A DNA stretch of 64,000 nt from Microbacterium sp. Leaf320 (GCF_001423485.1 NZ_LMOD01000004.1:124001-188000), one strand, 5' to 3'. Counted from the stretch's first letter, positions 36,901 to 45,375 are shown. The notes: generated from the sequence alone by a model not told the origin. Numbers and translations are program-made.

Positions 36901-39900
36901 CGTCGACAGCAGGGTCCACCAGCGACACGTCGACGGATGCCGAGGGCACCGACTCGAGTCCGGTCTGGTCGACCGCGGTGACGTGATACGCGTAATCGAG
37001 CCCCAGGCGGGCGCCGGCATCGACCAACGAGGACGTCGTGGTCTCACCGACCAGCGTCGACGACTTCTCGAACACCGAAGTGCGGTACACCTTCCAGGTC
37101 ATCCCCGGCTCGGCGGTCCAGGCGAGGGAGACGGTCGGCGCAGCGGGATCCGCGTTCACGTCGGTCACCTCGAGGCCGGCCGGGCCGAGCAGGATCGGGG
37201 TCACCTCGATGCCGTTGAGGCGTGTTCCTGCGGCCGCACCGTGCACCCGCACGGTGAGCTGACCGTCGGTGACGAGCACAGGGCCGCGGACCGACGCGTT
37301 CACGGATCCGGATCCGGCGTTGCCCGTGCCGAATGCCTTGCCCTCGATGTCGAAGTTCGTCCGGGTGGAGCCGATCCAATCGCCCGAGTAGGTCTTGACC
37401 GAGTAGGTGCCGTTCGGCACGTCGAGGAGGAACTCGCTCGAGTCGCCCGGGAGGACGAAGTCCCGCTCGAGGTCGCTCGCGCCACCCGCGGTTCCGCGGT
37501 CGCGCCCGGCGTTCGCGGCCAAGGGGGCCCTGAAGCCGAATCCGGCGTCAGCCGTGTATCCGTCGTCGGGGTTCACCTCGGTGTAGCCCGGCATCACGGC
37601 CCCTCCGGTGAGCTGGAAGTCGAACTTCCACTTCGCCTGCTTGGTCGAGAAGCTCACGGTGTTCGACGCGTCCGAGACGCCCCGGCCGTTCACCGCGAAC
37701 ACGCGGTAGCGGTACCCAGCGCCTTCGGCGAGGCCCTGCACGATGGCGCTCGTCTGCGTGGTCGTGGTCACCAGCGACCAGACCTGCTCCGGATCGGCGG
37801 TGGCCTGGCGTTCGATGCGGTAGATGTCGGCGCCCGAAGACGCGTTCCACTGCAGCACGGCGCCGGCATTCGAGATGGAGCCGGCCACGAGATTCGCGGG
37901 CGCGGCCGGCACCGTGGCTGGTGGCTCGACGTCGACGACCTTGGCGGCGAGGGGATCGTCGAGGGCGGCGACATCCTGGGCGATCAGGCGCGCCATCTGG
38001 ATCGCGCCGTAGTCCTGGAAATGCGTGTCGTCCTGGGTGCCCGACGGGCGCCCGGGGAAGATACCGGGATCGACCCAGAGGAATACCGACTTCGCGGCTT
38101 CGGGGCCGATCTCGTCGAGGTAGGCACGGCTCGATGCCGACAGATCGACGAGCGCGACGCCTTCCTCCTGCGCGAGCTCGATCATCTTCGCCACGTACTC
38201 GGGGAAGCTCACGTTCGCAGCCCCCGTCGCGGCGTCGAAGCTGCGGCGCGAGACGGGCGTGACGAGCACGGGGGTGGCGCCGCGCTGACGGGCTCCCTGC
38301 ACGTAGCTGCGCAGATACTCCTTGTAGTCGGCGGGAGACGCGTAGCGATCGTCGACGCCCTGGGTCGCGTCGTTGTGGCCGAACTGCACGAACAGGTAGT
38401 CGCCCGGCCGGATTCCGCGCAGGACCTCGTCGAGACGCCCCTGGGTGATGAAGTTCTTCGAGGATCGTCCGCCGATCGCATGGTTCGCGAACGCGACGTC
38501 GTCGGCGAAGAAGCGGTCGATCATCTGCCCCCAGCCCGCCTGCGGTGCGAACGTGTCGGTGTATGTCTGGACGGTCGAGTCGCCGGCGAGGTAGACCGTC
38601 GGCAGCGCTCCGGGCGCGCGGCTCGCCTGTCGGGTGATGGTGAGCGCGTCGAGAGCTGCGGCCGAGCCCGCGATCTGAAGGGTCAGGCGGCCATCGATGA
38701 GAGCGATCGGGAAGGCCATCTCGAGATACTCCCCGGCGGGCTTCGCGGTCGTCTGCACCTTGGCGATGCCCTCCGCGGTGATCGCGATCTCGCTCGCGGC
38801 ACTGCGGTCGCCCGCGATGACGTTCACGATGTAGTCGCCTGCGCCGAGCTGCACCTCGAAGGTGCCGCCGTGGGCTGCGACGTGGTCTCCGCGCAGCGGG
38901 TCGTCGCCGCCGCGGTCGACATCGGGCTCAGCGGAGGTCGGAGCAGTGCTGAAGCCGTATCCCCATTCGTCGGAGAACCCGACGGTCGAGGTGACGCCGA
39001 CGGCGCCGTCGGCGAGGGCGCCTGGGCCGAAGTCGAAGACGATCCGGTCGCCGGCCGGCAGGGGCGCGGGCGCCGCGTAGACCGCGGAGTCGACGGTGAC
39101 GGATGCATCGGAGGTGCCTGCCGCGTTGCGTGCCGTCACCCGGTACGACCACTTCTCGGACGTGTCGACGGTGTCGGTGAAGGCAGGTGCGGACACGGTG
39201 GCGACGTCGGAGAAGAGTCCGTCGGCATCCGCGCGCTCGACGACGTACTCATCGGCGTTCGGCGTCGCGGTCCAGGTCAGCGCTACGGCATCCTTCGTCA
39301 CCTGCGCGACCGCGAGTCCCTCGGGAGTCGCGGGCACGGCGAGGGCCGGGATCGCGCCGCTGCGCACCTCGGCGCTGCGGGCGGACGTGAGCCCGTAGGA
39401 GTTGACGGCCTCGACCGCATAGGCGTAGGCGTCGCCCTCGGCGACAGCGGTGTCGGAGAACGTCATCGTCTCGATCTCGGCGACCTGAGTGAACTCGCCC
39501 GCCGCATCGCCGTCGATGTCGGCTCGCAGCACGCGGTAGGCCGTGGCCCCGTCCGAGGGGGCCCAGGACAGATCGACCGTGTTCCAGGCGACCTTGGCGA
39601 CCGCGAGGTCGGCGGGCACCGCAGGGAGCACCGGAGCGACGACGAGTCCGTTGACGTAGGCCCCGAGGCCGCTCCCCGTGAAGCCCACGGTCAGCTGTCC
39701 GTCCTCCACCTTCGTGCGGAACGTCTCGGTGGTCGAGCCGCCCTTGGGGGACAGCAGTCGCGTCTGCGCGACCCCCTCGAGCGTGAGCGTGGCGTTCGTG
39801 CTCGACGCCGTCGTCAGCGCATCGCCGATGGTCACGGTCACGTCGTACTCGCCGGCGGGGACGCTGTCGAGCAGGAAGCCCCACGAGGTCCCGGCGACGA

Positions 39901-40228
39901 AGTCCTCGGCCACCGGATCCGCCGGAGTGCGGTTGCCGGTGCGGTCACGGGCGAACAGTGCGACGCCGTCGGGAACCGTCACTCCCCATCCTGACGCGGC
40001 CGTGTAGAGCGAGGTCGTGAGCACCGGCTCGTACCCCTCGGCGACAGGGCTCGTGGCCGTGCCGAAGTCGAAGCGCCAGGCGCCGTCCGCGGCCGGTTCG
40101 AGCGCGGCCGCCGCCGGAACGGCGGTCATGGTCGCTCCGATCACGGCGGCGATCGTGGCGGCGGCGAACCCTGCGCGCAGGCGCGGGAACGGACGGGACT
40201 TTCGTGCAGAACGGGTGGAATGCTCCAC
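33941..40228 (-). CDS. Secreted rhamnogalacturonan acetylesterase / rhamnogalacturonan lyase (PL11) fusion
   Basis: The 2095-residue secreted enzyme begins with a signal peptide (about 1-42, RLRAGFAAATIAAVIGA then AAAA). Approximate domains follow. They are a beta-sandwich binding module (48-205), two fibronectin-III domains (207-395) and a second binding module (FDFGPG, 398-540). An SGNH/CE12-type esterase (545-755) has Ser551 in GDSTVQ, GHND and Asp734/His736 in DDTH. Then come FnIII (770-865), a third binding module (GYTEVNPDDGYTADAGFGF, 870-1010) and two FnIII (1018-1195). The PL11 lyase propeller spans 1200-1800 (NDASVGDLDGDGQYEI, GAHYTQFQVFDYDGDGR). An Ig-like domain and two NGTEYRLYENGVLI-type repeats end the protein. 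It should deacetylate and cleave rhamnogalacturonan I outside the cell. GTG at 40228 follows AAGGAGG. Confidence 0.92.
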   Translation of the reverse strand: MEHSTRSARKSRPFPRLRAGFAAATIAAVIGATMTAVPAAAALEPAADGAWRFDFGTATSPVAEGYEPVLTTSLYTAASGWGVTVPDGVALFARDRTGNRTPADPVAEDFVAGTSWGFLLDSVPAGEYDVTVTIGDALTTASSTNATLTLEGVAQTRLLSPKGGSTTETFRTKVEDGQLTVGFTGSGLGAYVNGLVVAPVLPAVPADLAVAKVAWNTVDLSWAPSDGATAYRVLRADIDGDAAGEFTQVAEIETMTFSDTAVAEGDAYAYAVEAVNSYGLTSARSAEVRSGAIPALAVPATPEGLAVAQVTKDAVALTWTATPNADEYVVERADADGLFSDVATVSAPAFTDTVDTSEKWSYRVTARNAAGTSDASVTVDSAVYAAPAPLPAGDRIVFDFGPGALADGAVGVTSTVGFSDEWGYGFSTAPTSAEPDVDRGGDDPLRGDHVAAHGGTFEVQLGAGDYIVNVIAGDRSAASEIAITAEGIAKVQTTAKPAGEYLEMAFPIALIDGRLTLQIAGSAAALDALTITRQASRAPGALPTVYLAGDSTVQTYTDTFAPQAGWGQMIDRFFADDVAFANHAIGGRSSKNFITQGRLDEVLRGIRPGDYLFVQFGHNDATQGVDDRYASPADYKEYLRSYVQGARQRGATPVLVTPVSRRSFDAATGAANVSFPEYVAKMIELAQEEGVALVDLSASSRAYLDEIGPEAAKSVFLWVDPGIFPGRPSGTQDDTHFQDYGAIQMARLIAQDVAALDDPLAAKVVDVEPPATVPAAPANLVAGSISNAGAVLQWNASSGADIYRIERQATADPEQVWSLVTTTTQTSAIVQGLAEGAGYRYRVFAVNGRGVSDASNTVSFSTKQAKWKFDFQLTGGAVMPGYTEVNPDDGYTADAGFGFRAPLAANAGRDRGTAGGASDLERDFVLPGDSSEFLLDVPNGTYSVKTYSGDWIGSTRTNFDIEGKAFGTGNAGSGSVNASVRGPVLVTDGQLTVRVHGAAAGTRLNGIEVTPILLGPAGLEVTDVNADPAAPTVSLAWTAEPGMTWKVYRTSVFEKSSTLVGETTTSSLVDAGARLGLDYAYHVTAVDQTGLESVPSASVDVSLVDPAVDAPSAPTALAVDRLEKREVEISWAQPSTAVYTMVFRSEIEGERGELAGFASSNRFVDTAVLTTIPYHYTAVAVNAGGAGPDSAQLTTEAATVLQRQAEYLDRAPAAVQTDDGVLVSWRMLGTDPDAIAFHVYRDGTRITDEPITDSTNLLDADGSDESTYFVTSLLDDREVTVTDEFGVQDGDHLSIPLDKPADAYTKDGQPYSYRANDASVGDLDGDGQYEILVKWDPSNSKDNSQSGYTGNVYLDAYRLDGTRLWRIDLGVNIRAGAHYTQFQVFDYDGDGRAEVMMKTADGTIDGVGQPIGNASADHRNSTGYVLTGPEYLSVFNGLTGAAVDTVDYVPARGDVGSWGDTYGNRVDRFLAATAYLDGEHPSAIFSRGYYTRAVMAAYDFDGTTLTQRWVLDSNDAGNEGFYGMGNHNLSVADVDGDQKDEIVYGSATVDDDGTVLYSTGLGHGDAIHVSDLVPSNPGLEVFAAHEEMNASGNAGATMRDARTGEVLWSIPAAKDTGRAASADIDPRHEGAEGWAIGGDAAWNSPVGQLRSSTGELIGERIPAANFLAWFDGDPLREIVDHDWNADTSTGVPTVSKWNWETESSDVILTAAGALSNNSTKGTPNLQADLFGDWREEIAWRSDDSTELRIYSTTDETDLRLRTLMHDPVYRLSVAWQNTGYNQPPQTSFFLGDGMEQPSAPRIAVTGDPSGAVDQTAPVVSGMPADGTLFASTSTFTVDVTAADPESGVRTLDVAFDGEPVAPGQTIDLVDLVGPHTVTVNAVNHDGLVTRAEAQILVYDDERPTAKPARGTLSTDSGWDTGLHDGAFTVSMNLWHGVNGSVFRLFENGTLIATKLLDADSPEAQLTTVSVSGRTDGTYVYTGELVNAKGTTATTSVTVKVKDASPGVPVVSHDNWDRDGSYTVTTDLWWGTNGTEYRLYENGVLIDTQALVASSPSAQRAQTAITGRAPGTYAYVAEFSNAAGTTASRSVTVTVR

Positions 40229-40356
40229 GGTTCCTCCTTGGACATCACTGGCTAAGGGGTACGACTGAGAGACCCGCGTCGGTGCGGATATCAAAAGGGG
40301 GAGCCGAGGCGAAAGAGACCACTTCGTCTCGGCCGATCGATGGATCCGAATTGCTC

Positions 40357-40370
40357 GGAAAACGTATTCC
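40357..40370. promoter_or_regulatory. GAAAnCGnTTTC-class operator upstream of the lyase gene
   Basis: GGAAAACGTATTCC is palindromic except for one base pair. Its core GAAAACGTATTC (40358-40369) differs by one base from the consensus of the uronate LacI sites at 19469 and 20580. Confidence 0.7.
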
Positions 40371-40424
40371 CGAGGGTTGGCACCGATCCTTGCACGCGGT
40401 CGGAGGCGGTGGCAAGAACTTTCT

Positions 40425-40436
40425 TGAGACGTTTCA
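40425..40436. promoter_or_regulatory. TGAAnCGnTTCA-class operator upstream of the lyase gene
   Basis: TGAGACGTTTCA matches the rhamnose operator class with one mismatch and lies 55 bases from the other-class site. A short inverted repeat CAAGAA/TTCTTG (40413-40426) abuts it. Confidence 0.7.
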
Positions 40437-40522
40437 GGGCGTCTGGTGGAGACGGGCCCGGCGAGCCGCGAGGGCGCCCTGTCGACTCGCGCAGGTGCCT
40501 CCAGGCGAGCGGCCAGGTGGCG

Positions 40523-41488
40523 CTAGAGCGCGCTGACCACCGCGTTGTCGAGCTCGTCGGCGTCGACGCCCGGCCGGACGGCCGCATTCGTGAGCAGCAC
40601 CCAGGCCACCCCGGCACCGGGGTGGACCCAGAACTCGGTGCCGGCCCACCCTCCGTGGCCGAAGACGTCGCGGTCGACGAGCCCGGGCGCCCGAGACCGC
40701 ACATTGAACGTGAAGCCCCAGTCCTGACCGCGCTCGTCGGGGTACGGGTCGAGGCGGGGGATGTCTCCCGTGAGCGGGCGACGCATCATGGCGAGACCGG
40801 CCGGAGAGAGGATGCCGTCGCGGCCGCCCCGGTCGATGCGCAGCAGCTCGGCGCCGAGGTGCAGCAGGTCCTCCGCCCTGCCCAGCAGGCCCGCGCCCGG
40901 TGCCCGTGTGGCGTGGAATCGATCGAGGTCGAGTCCTCCTGCCGCAGCGTCAGGCACACCGACCGACTGCGCGGTGTCGAGGGTCAGGCCGATCGCGCCG
41001 ATGCGGTGGGCCCAATCGAGAGTGCCGGCATCCCATGTCGTGTCGGTCGCATGCTCGATCATCGCCGCGATGCCCTCGAAGGCCAGCGTCGAATACCGCG
41101 AGGCGGTTCCGGCAGCGAAGTCCCGCCCGCGGGTGAGCAGCTCGTGGCGCAGCGGAAGGGCCGTGTCGAGCGCCGGCTCGGAGATCCCTGATGTGTGCGA
41201 GGCGAGATGCCACAGGCGCACGATGTCATCGCGAGACGACCCGAAGTCGGGAAGGGCGTCGGTCAACGGAGTGTTCGGGGTGAGCAGTCCGCGCTCGATC
41301 GCCCTCGCTGCCGTGATCCCCGTGAGGACCTTCGTGATCGAGAACAGTGGGTAGACGGCATCCGTGGCTGCGCCGAAGCCGTCGAGGCCGACGATGCCGT
41401 CGGCGGTCGCGATACCGACGACGGCGGTGGGCAGCCGCTCCGAGTGCACGTGGCGGCGGGCCCAGTCGAACGCTGCGTCGAAGGTCAT
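40523..41488 (-). CDS. Serine hydrolase, beta-lactamase (class C / EstB-like) family
   Basis: The 321-residue protein has the SxxK motif SITK (Ser50, Lys53), a Tyr motif RYSTLAF in the usual YxN position and a C-terminal HGGWAGTEFW in place of KTG. This is as in esterase-type members of the family. No signal peptide is seen, so it acts in the cytoplasm. ATG at 41488 is chosen; the longer frame begins in the divergent promoter region. It lies between the lyase gene and a divergent ABC exporter. A role as a sugar or uronate ester hydrolase is plausible but unproven. Confidence 0.85.
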   Translation of the reverse strand: MTFDAAFDWARRHVHSERLPTAVVGIATADGIVGLDGFGAATDAVYPLFSITKVLTGITAARAIERGLLTPNTPLTDALPDFGSSRDDIVRLWHLASHTSGISEPALDTALPLRHELLTRGRDFAAGTASRYSTLAFEGIAAMIEHATDTTWDAGTLDWAHRIGAIGLTLDTAQSVGVPDAAAGGLDLDRFHATRAPGAGLLGRAEDLLHLGAELLRIDRGGRDGILSPAGLAMMRRPLTGDIPRLDPYPDERGQDWGFTFNVRSRAPGLVDRDVFGHGGWAGTEFWVHPGAGVAWVLLTNAAVRPGVDADELDNAVVSAL

Positions 41489-41544
41489 GAGTGTGCTCCC
41501 GGCCGGATCAGGTCGTCGCGCTTCCCTGGCGACGATGGTGACTC

Positions 41545-41576
41545 TACGATAGGACCATGACACAGAAAGCGCTTTC
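41545..41576 (+). promoter_or_regulatory. Leaderless promoter and in-ORF operator of the ABC exporter gene
   Basis: A TACGAT -10 (41545-41550) ends 6 bases before the ATG at 41557. A perfect palindrome GAAAGCGCTTTC (41565-41576), of the GAAAnCGnTTTC type, covers codons 3 to 7. A bound repressor would block early elongation rather than initiation. Confidence 0.6.
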
Positions 41577-43332
41577 CCACCCGGCTGCGCTCATCGACGG
41601 TCAGCACCCGACCCGTTCTGTGCTGCGTCTGGTCGCGCGCCGCCCCTGGCGCCTCACGTTCGCGATCACGGCGTTCGCGGTGAAGGAGATCCCGCTGTGG
41701 TTCCTGCCGGTCATCACCGCCGCGATCATCGATGTCGTGGCGAGCAAGGGCGACGTCACCGAAGTGCTCTGGTGGTTCGCGCTCGCCGCCGTGCTGCTGG
41801 TGCAGAACTACCCCAACCACATCATCTACACGCGGAACTTCATGACCGTGGTGCGCGACCTGGGGGCCGACCTGCGCAACGCGCTCACCGCGCGACTGCA
41901 GAGTCTCTCGATCGGATACCACACGCGCATGAGCTCGTCGATCGTGCAGACCAAGGTCGTGCGCGACGTCGAGAACGTCGAGCTGATGCTGCAGCAGGTC
42001 ACGCATCCGCTTCTGTCATCGATGATGGTGATGCTCGGTGCGCTCGCCATGACGGCCGTCACCGTGCCGCAGTTCCTGCCGGTCTACGCCCTCGCGGTGC
42101 CCATCGCCATCGGCATCCGCTATGGCATGCGCAATCGCTCGCAGCGCCGTAACGAGGTGTTCCGTCGCGAGATCGAGACCCTGTCGGCGCGGGTGGGCGA
42201 GATGGCATCGCTGATCCCGGTGACCCGCGCGCACGGGCTCGAGGAGACGGCGATCACCCGGGTCGCCGGCGGGGCCGACGGCGTGCGCCGGGCGGGACTC
42301 GACCTCGATCTGCTCAACGGACGCGTCGCGTCGATCTCGTGGGTCGCGATGCAGCTGCTCGGCGTCGCCTGCCTCATGCTCGCCGCGGTGTGCGCGCTCA
42401 CGGGGTTCCTTCCCATCACGCCCGGTGAGGTCGTGATGCTCTCGAGCTACTTCACGCTGCTGACCGGTGGGCTGACCCAGCTGCTCATGCTCATCCCCGT
42501 CGGTGCGCGCGGCCTGGAGTCGGTGCGCTCGATCGCCGAGGTGCTGCAGGAGCCCGACGTCGAGCAGAACTCGGGCAAGCGCACGGTGTCGGCCGTCACC
42601 GGCGAGATCGTGCTCGACTCGGCCACGCATCGGTACGCGGATGCCGAGGACGACGCTCTGTTCGAGATCGATCTGCGCATCGCGCCGGGCGAGACCGTCG
42701 CTTTCGTGGGGTCGTCGGGGTCGGGCAAATCGACGCTCCTGAACCTGGTGCTCGGTTTCGTCAGGCCCACCAGCGGCCGGATCAGGCTCGACGGGCAGGA
42801 CATGCAGGAGCTGGACCTGCGGACGGTCCGTCGCTCGATCTCGGTCGTGCCGCAGGAATCGGTGCTGTTCGAGGGGTCGGTCTTCGACAACATCGCCTAC
42901 GGCATGCCCGACGTCACGCCCGACCGCGTCGAGCAGGCGCTGCGCGATGCCAACGCGTGGGAGTTCGTGAGCGAGCAGCCCCACGGCTGGGACACGGTGG
43001 TCGGCGAGCGGGGAGCGCGCCTGTCGGGCGGCCAGCGTCAGCGACTGGCGATCGCTCGTGCGCTCGTGCGCGACCCGCGCATCCTGCTGCTCGATGAAGC
43101 CACCAGTGCCCTCGACCCCGAATCCGAAGGCCTCGTGAAAGAGGCTCTCGAACGACTCATGCGTGGCCGAACCACCCTGGTCGTCGCGCACCGACTGTCC
43201 ACCATTCGGCAGGCCGATCGCATCGTCGTGCTCGAACACGGCCGCATCGTCGAGCAGGGCTCGCACGATCAGCTGCTCGCCGCCGGTGGGCGATACGCTC
43301 GGCTGCACCTGGTGCAGAACGGCATGAGATGA
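41557..43332 (+). CDS. ABC exporter-type transporter (fused membrane and ATPase domains)
   Basis: The 591-residue half-transporter has a six-helix exporter membrane domain (about residues 20-310) and an ATPase domain. Visible motifs are Walker A GSSGSGKST, Q-loop VPQES, signature LSGGQRQRLAIARAL, Walker B ILLLDEATSALD and the H-loop AHRLS. It would act as a homodimer, since no partner gene is nearby. An exporter in a catabolic cluster is unexpected. It starts the plus-strand operon leading to Gfo/Idh and the GH43-like gene, with 28 bases before the next start. The substrate is unknown. Confidence 0.88.
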   Translation: MTQKALSHPAALIDGQHPTRSVLRLVARRPWRLTFAITAFAVKEIPLWFLPVITAAIIDVVASKGDVTEVLWWFALAAVLLVQNYPNHIIYTRNFMTVVRDLGADLRNALTARLQSLSIGYHTRMSSSIVQTKVVRDVENVELMLQQVTHPLLSSMMVMLGALAMTAVTVPQFLPVYALAVPIAIGIRYGMRNRSQRRNEVFRREIETLSARVGEMASLIPVTRAHGLEETAITRVAGGADGVRRAGLDLDLLNGRVASISWVAMQLLGVACLMLAAVCALTGFLPITPGEVVMLSSYFTLLTGGLTQLLMLIPVGARGLESVRSIAEVLQEPDVEQNSGKRTVSAVTGEIVLDSATHRYADAEDDALFEIDLRIAPGETVAFVGSSGSGKSTLLNLVLGFVRPTSGRIRLDGQDMQELDLRTVRRSISVVPQESVLFEGSVFDNIAYGMPDVTPDRVEQALRDANAWEFVSEQPHGWDTVVGERGARLSGGQRQRLAIARALVRDPRILLLDEATSALDPESEGLVKEALERLMRGRTTLVVAHRLSTIRQADRIVVLEHGRIVEQGSHDQLLAAGGRYARLHLVQNGMR

Positions 43333-43360
43333 CACCGACTCACCGTCCTGAGGAGGACCG

Positions 43361-44452
43361 ATGACTTCCGAGAAGACCCTTCGCGCTGCCCTGGTGGGCA
43401 CCGGCTCTGTGGCGAACTCCCACGCCCGCGCCGTCGCCGCGTATCCGCGCGCAGAACTCATCGCCGTCGCCGACCTCAGCCTCGAGAAGGCCCGGGAGTT
43501 CGCCGGCAGATACGACATCGCCGCCGCATACTCCGACCTCGACGAGATGCTCGCCGCCGAGCATCCAGACGTCGTGCTCATCTGCACCCCGCCGGGTCCG
43601 CACCGGGTGCAGTCGCTGGCCGCCTTCGCCGCGGGCGCGCACGTGATCGTCGAGAAGCCGCCGGCACCGTCCCTCGACGAGCTCGATGACATGCGCGCCG
43701 GTGCACTCTCGGCCGACAGGCAGCTGGCGGTCGTGTTCCAGCAGCGCACCGGTACGGCGGCGGCGCACGTTCGCGGGCTGCTGCAGAGCGGAGCGCTCGG
43801 TCGCCCGCTCGTAGCGGTGTGCCAGACGCTGTGGTTCCGTGACGCGGACTACTTCGCGGTGCCGTGGCGCGGCAAGTGGGAGACGGAGGGTGGTGGCACG
43901 ACTCTCGGCCACGGCATCCACCAGATCGATCTGCTCGCTCACCTGCTGGGTGACTGGTCATCGGTGCAGGGGCGTCTCTGGAGGCTCGATCGCGAGACCG
44001 AGACCGAAGACGTGTCGACCGCGACGATCGTCTTCGAGCAGGGTGTCGTTGCGCAGCTGATCACGAGCGCGGTGTCGCCGCGCGAGACGAGCTCGATCCG
44101 CATCGACACGCAGAAAGCCACGATCACGGTCGACCATGTCTACGGGCATGGGCACGAGAACTGGCGGATCACCCCGGCGCCCGGCTTCGAGGCCGAGGCG
44201 GACTCGTGGGCGTTCCCCGATGTCGAAGAGCGCAGCGACCACGGGCCACTGCTGCGCGACGTGTTCGACGCGCTGCTCGACGGTGAGCCCCTGCCGGCGA
44301 CCGCGGATGCCCCCGCTCGGTCGCTCGAGATCGTCGCGGGGATCTACGCCTCGGCCGCATCCGACGGCGCGGTCATCACGCCCGAGGCGCTGGCCGCGCA
44401 TCCGACGCATCGTGCCGGTTTCGCGAGCCCGGTGACCGATCTCCGCCGGTGA
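43361..44452 (+). CDS. Gfo/Idh/MocA family oxidoreductase
   Basis: The 363-residue protein has a Rossmann start LVGTGSVANSHARA, the EKP motif in VIVEKPPAPS and the C-terminal catalytic region GGGTTLGHGIHQIDLLAHLLG. It is predicted to use NAD(P) to oxidise or reduce a sugar. GAGGAGG lies 5 bases before the ATG. The stop overlaps the GTG of the GH43-like gene, so the two are translationally coupled and probably act on the same sugar. Its position suggests a modified monosaccharide from pectin side chains, but this is inference. Confidence 0.87.
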   Translation: MTSEKTLRAALVGTGSVANSHARAVAAYPRAELIAVADLSLEKAREFAGRYDIAAAYSDLDEMLAAEHPDVVLICTPPGPHRVQSLAAFAAGAHVIVEKPPAPSLDELDDMRAGALSADRQLAVVFQQRTGTAAAHVRGLLQSGALGRPLVAVCQTLWFRDADYFAVPWRGKWETEGGGTTLGHGIHQIDLLAHLLGDWSSVQGRLWRLDRETETEDVSTATIVFEQGVVAQLITSAVSPRETSSIRIDTQKATITVDHVYGHGHENWRITPAPGFEAEADSWAFPDVEERSDHGPLLRDVFDALLDGEPLPATADAPARSLEIVAGIYASAASDGAVITPEALAAHPTHRAGFASPVTDLRR

Positions 44453-45375
44453 ACGAGCTCTACCGAGACCCGGTCTACGACGGCGCCACGGATCCGCGGG
44501 TCGTGATCGATGCCGACGGGCTGTGGTGGATGTTCTACACGCAGCGCCGGGCGAGCCTCGAGGATGCGGGTCCTGGCGTCTCGTGGATCCACGGCAGTCG
44601 GATCGGTGTCGCCACCTCGCACGACGGGGTCGAGTGGACGTACGACGGCACGCTCGAGCCCGCGGCATCCGACCTCGTCCTGGAGCCGGGCCCGCCGCCC
44701 GCCGAGGTCGACCGCACGCACTGGGCGCCCGAGGTCGTCTGGGACGGCGCGCGGTGGCGCATGTACCTGACCGAGATCGACGGCATTCCCGACCGCTGGC
44801 CCGGATTCGTGCGCGAGATCGTGGAGTACGTCTCGGATGACCTCCGTCGCTGGGCGCGACGCGGACCGCTCGCGTTGAGCAGCGATCGGGTCATCGACGC
44901 GGCGGTCGCGCGCACCCCCGACGGCCTCTGGCGGATCTGGTACAAGGACGAGGCGGCGGACTCGGTCACGATGGTCGCGTCATCCGCCGACCTCGCGGGG
45001 TGGCGTCTCGACGGAATCGCGATCGGCGGACGCCCCCATGAGGGTCCGACGGTCTTCGACCTCGGTGGATTCTGGTGGCTGATCGTCGACGAGTGGCGGG
45101 GGATGGGCGTGTACCGCTCCGACGACGGCATCCGGTGGACCAGGCAGGGCGGTGAGGATGCCGTCATCCTCGCCGATGTGCCCGGGGGAGGGCACGGCAA
45201 TCACGGCGCTCATGTGCGCCACGGCGACGAGCTGTGGTTCTACTTCTTCGCCGCGGCGGAGGCGGCGCCGATGCATACCGCGACGGGTGAGCAGAGGCGA
45301 GGGGCGGTATATCGGTTGGGTCTCGACGTCGAGGCCGGGAACCTGGTCGTGAAAGACTGGAAGATCCCGCGGTAA
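44449..45375 (+). CDS. Glycoside hydrolase family 43-like five-bladed propeller protein
   Basis: The 308-residue protein shows repeated propeller blades with the pattern W-(x)-M-Y/F-Y and SxDGxxW. Examples are DGLWWMFYTQ, SHDGVEWTYDG, RWRMYLTEIDG, GLWRIWYKDE and DDGIRWTRQ. The opening DPVYDGATDPRVV resembles GH43/GH117-type active-site strands. It has no signal peptide and so would act on imported oligosaccharides. The GTG start is coupled to the oxidoreductase gene. Catalytic residues cannot be assigned with certainty, and relationship to a CAZy family should be treated as provisional. Confidence 0.7.
   Translation: MNELYRDPVYDGATDPRVVIDADGLWWMFYTQRRASLEDAGPGVSWIHGSRIGVATSHDGVEWTYDGTLEPAASDLVLEPGPPPAEVDRTHWAPEVVWDGARWRMYLTEIDGIPDRWPGFVREIVEYVSDDLRRWARRGPLALSSDRVIDAAVARTPDGLWRIWYKDEAADSVTMVASSADLAGWRLDGIAIGGRPHEGPTVFDLGGFWWLIVDEWRGMGVYRSDDGIRWTRQGGEDAVILADVPGGGHGNHGAHVRHGDELWFYFFAAAEAAPMHTATGEQRRGAVYRLGLDVEAGNLVVKDWKIPR

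Noticed and set aside
36983..39994. A 1003-codon open frame on the plus strand
   Set aside because: It is fully antisense to the 2095-residue lyase, whose domains are clearly recognisable. The translation is Arg/Val/Gly/His-rich with no family motif, as expected for shadow frames in high-GC DNA.
40229..40522. Possible small gene in the gap between the lyase and the serine hydrolase
   Set aside because: The open frames here (for example plus 40204-40536) have no ribosome binding site and overlap two operator sites. The gap is best read as the lyase promoter region.
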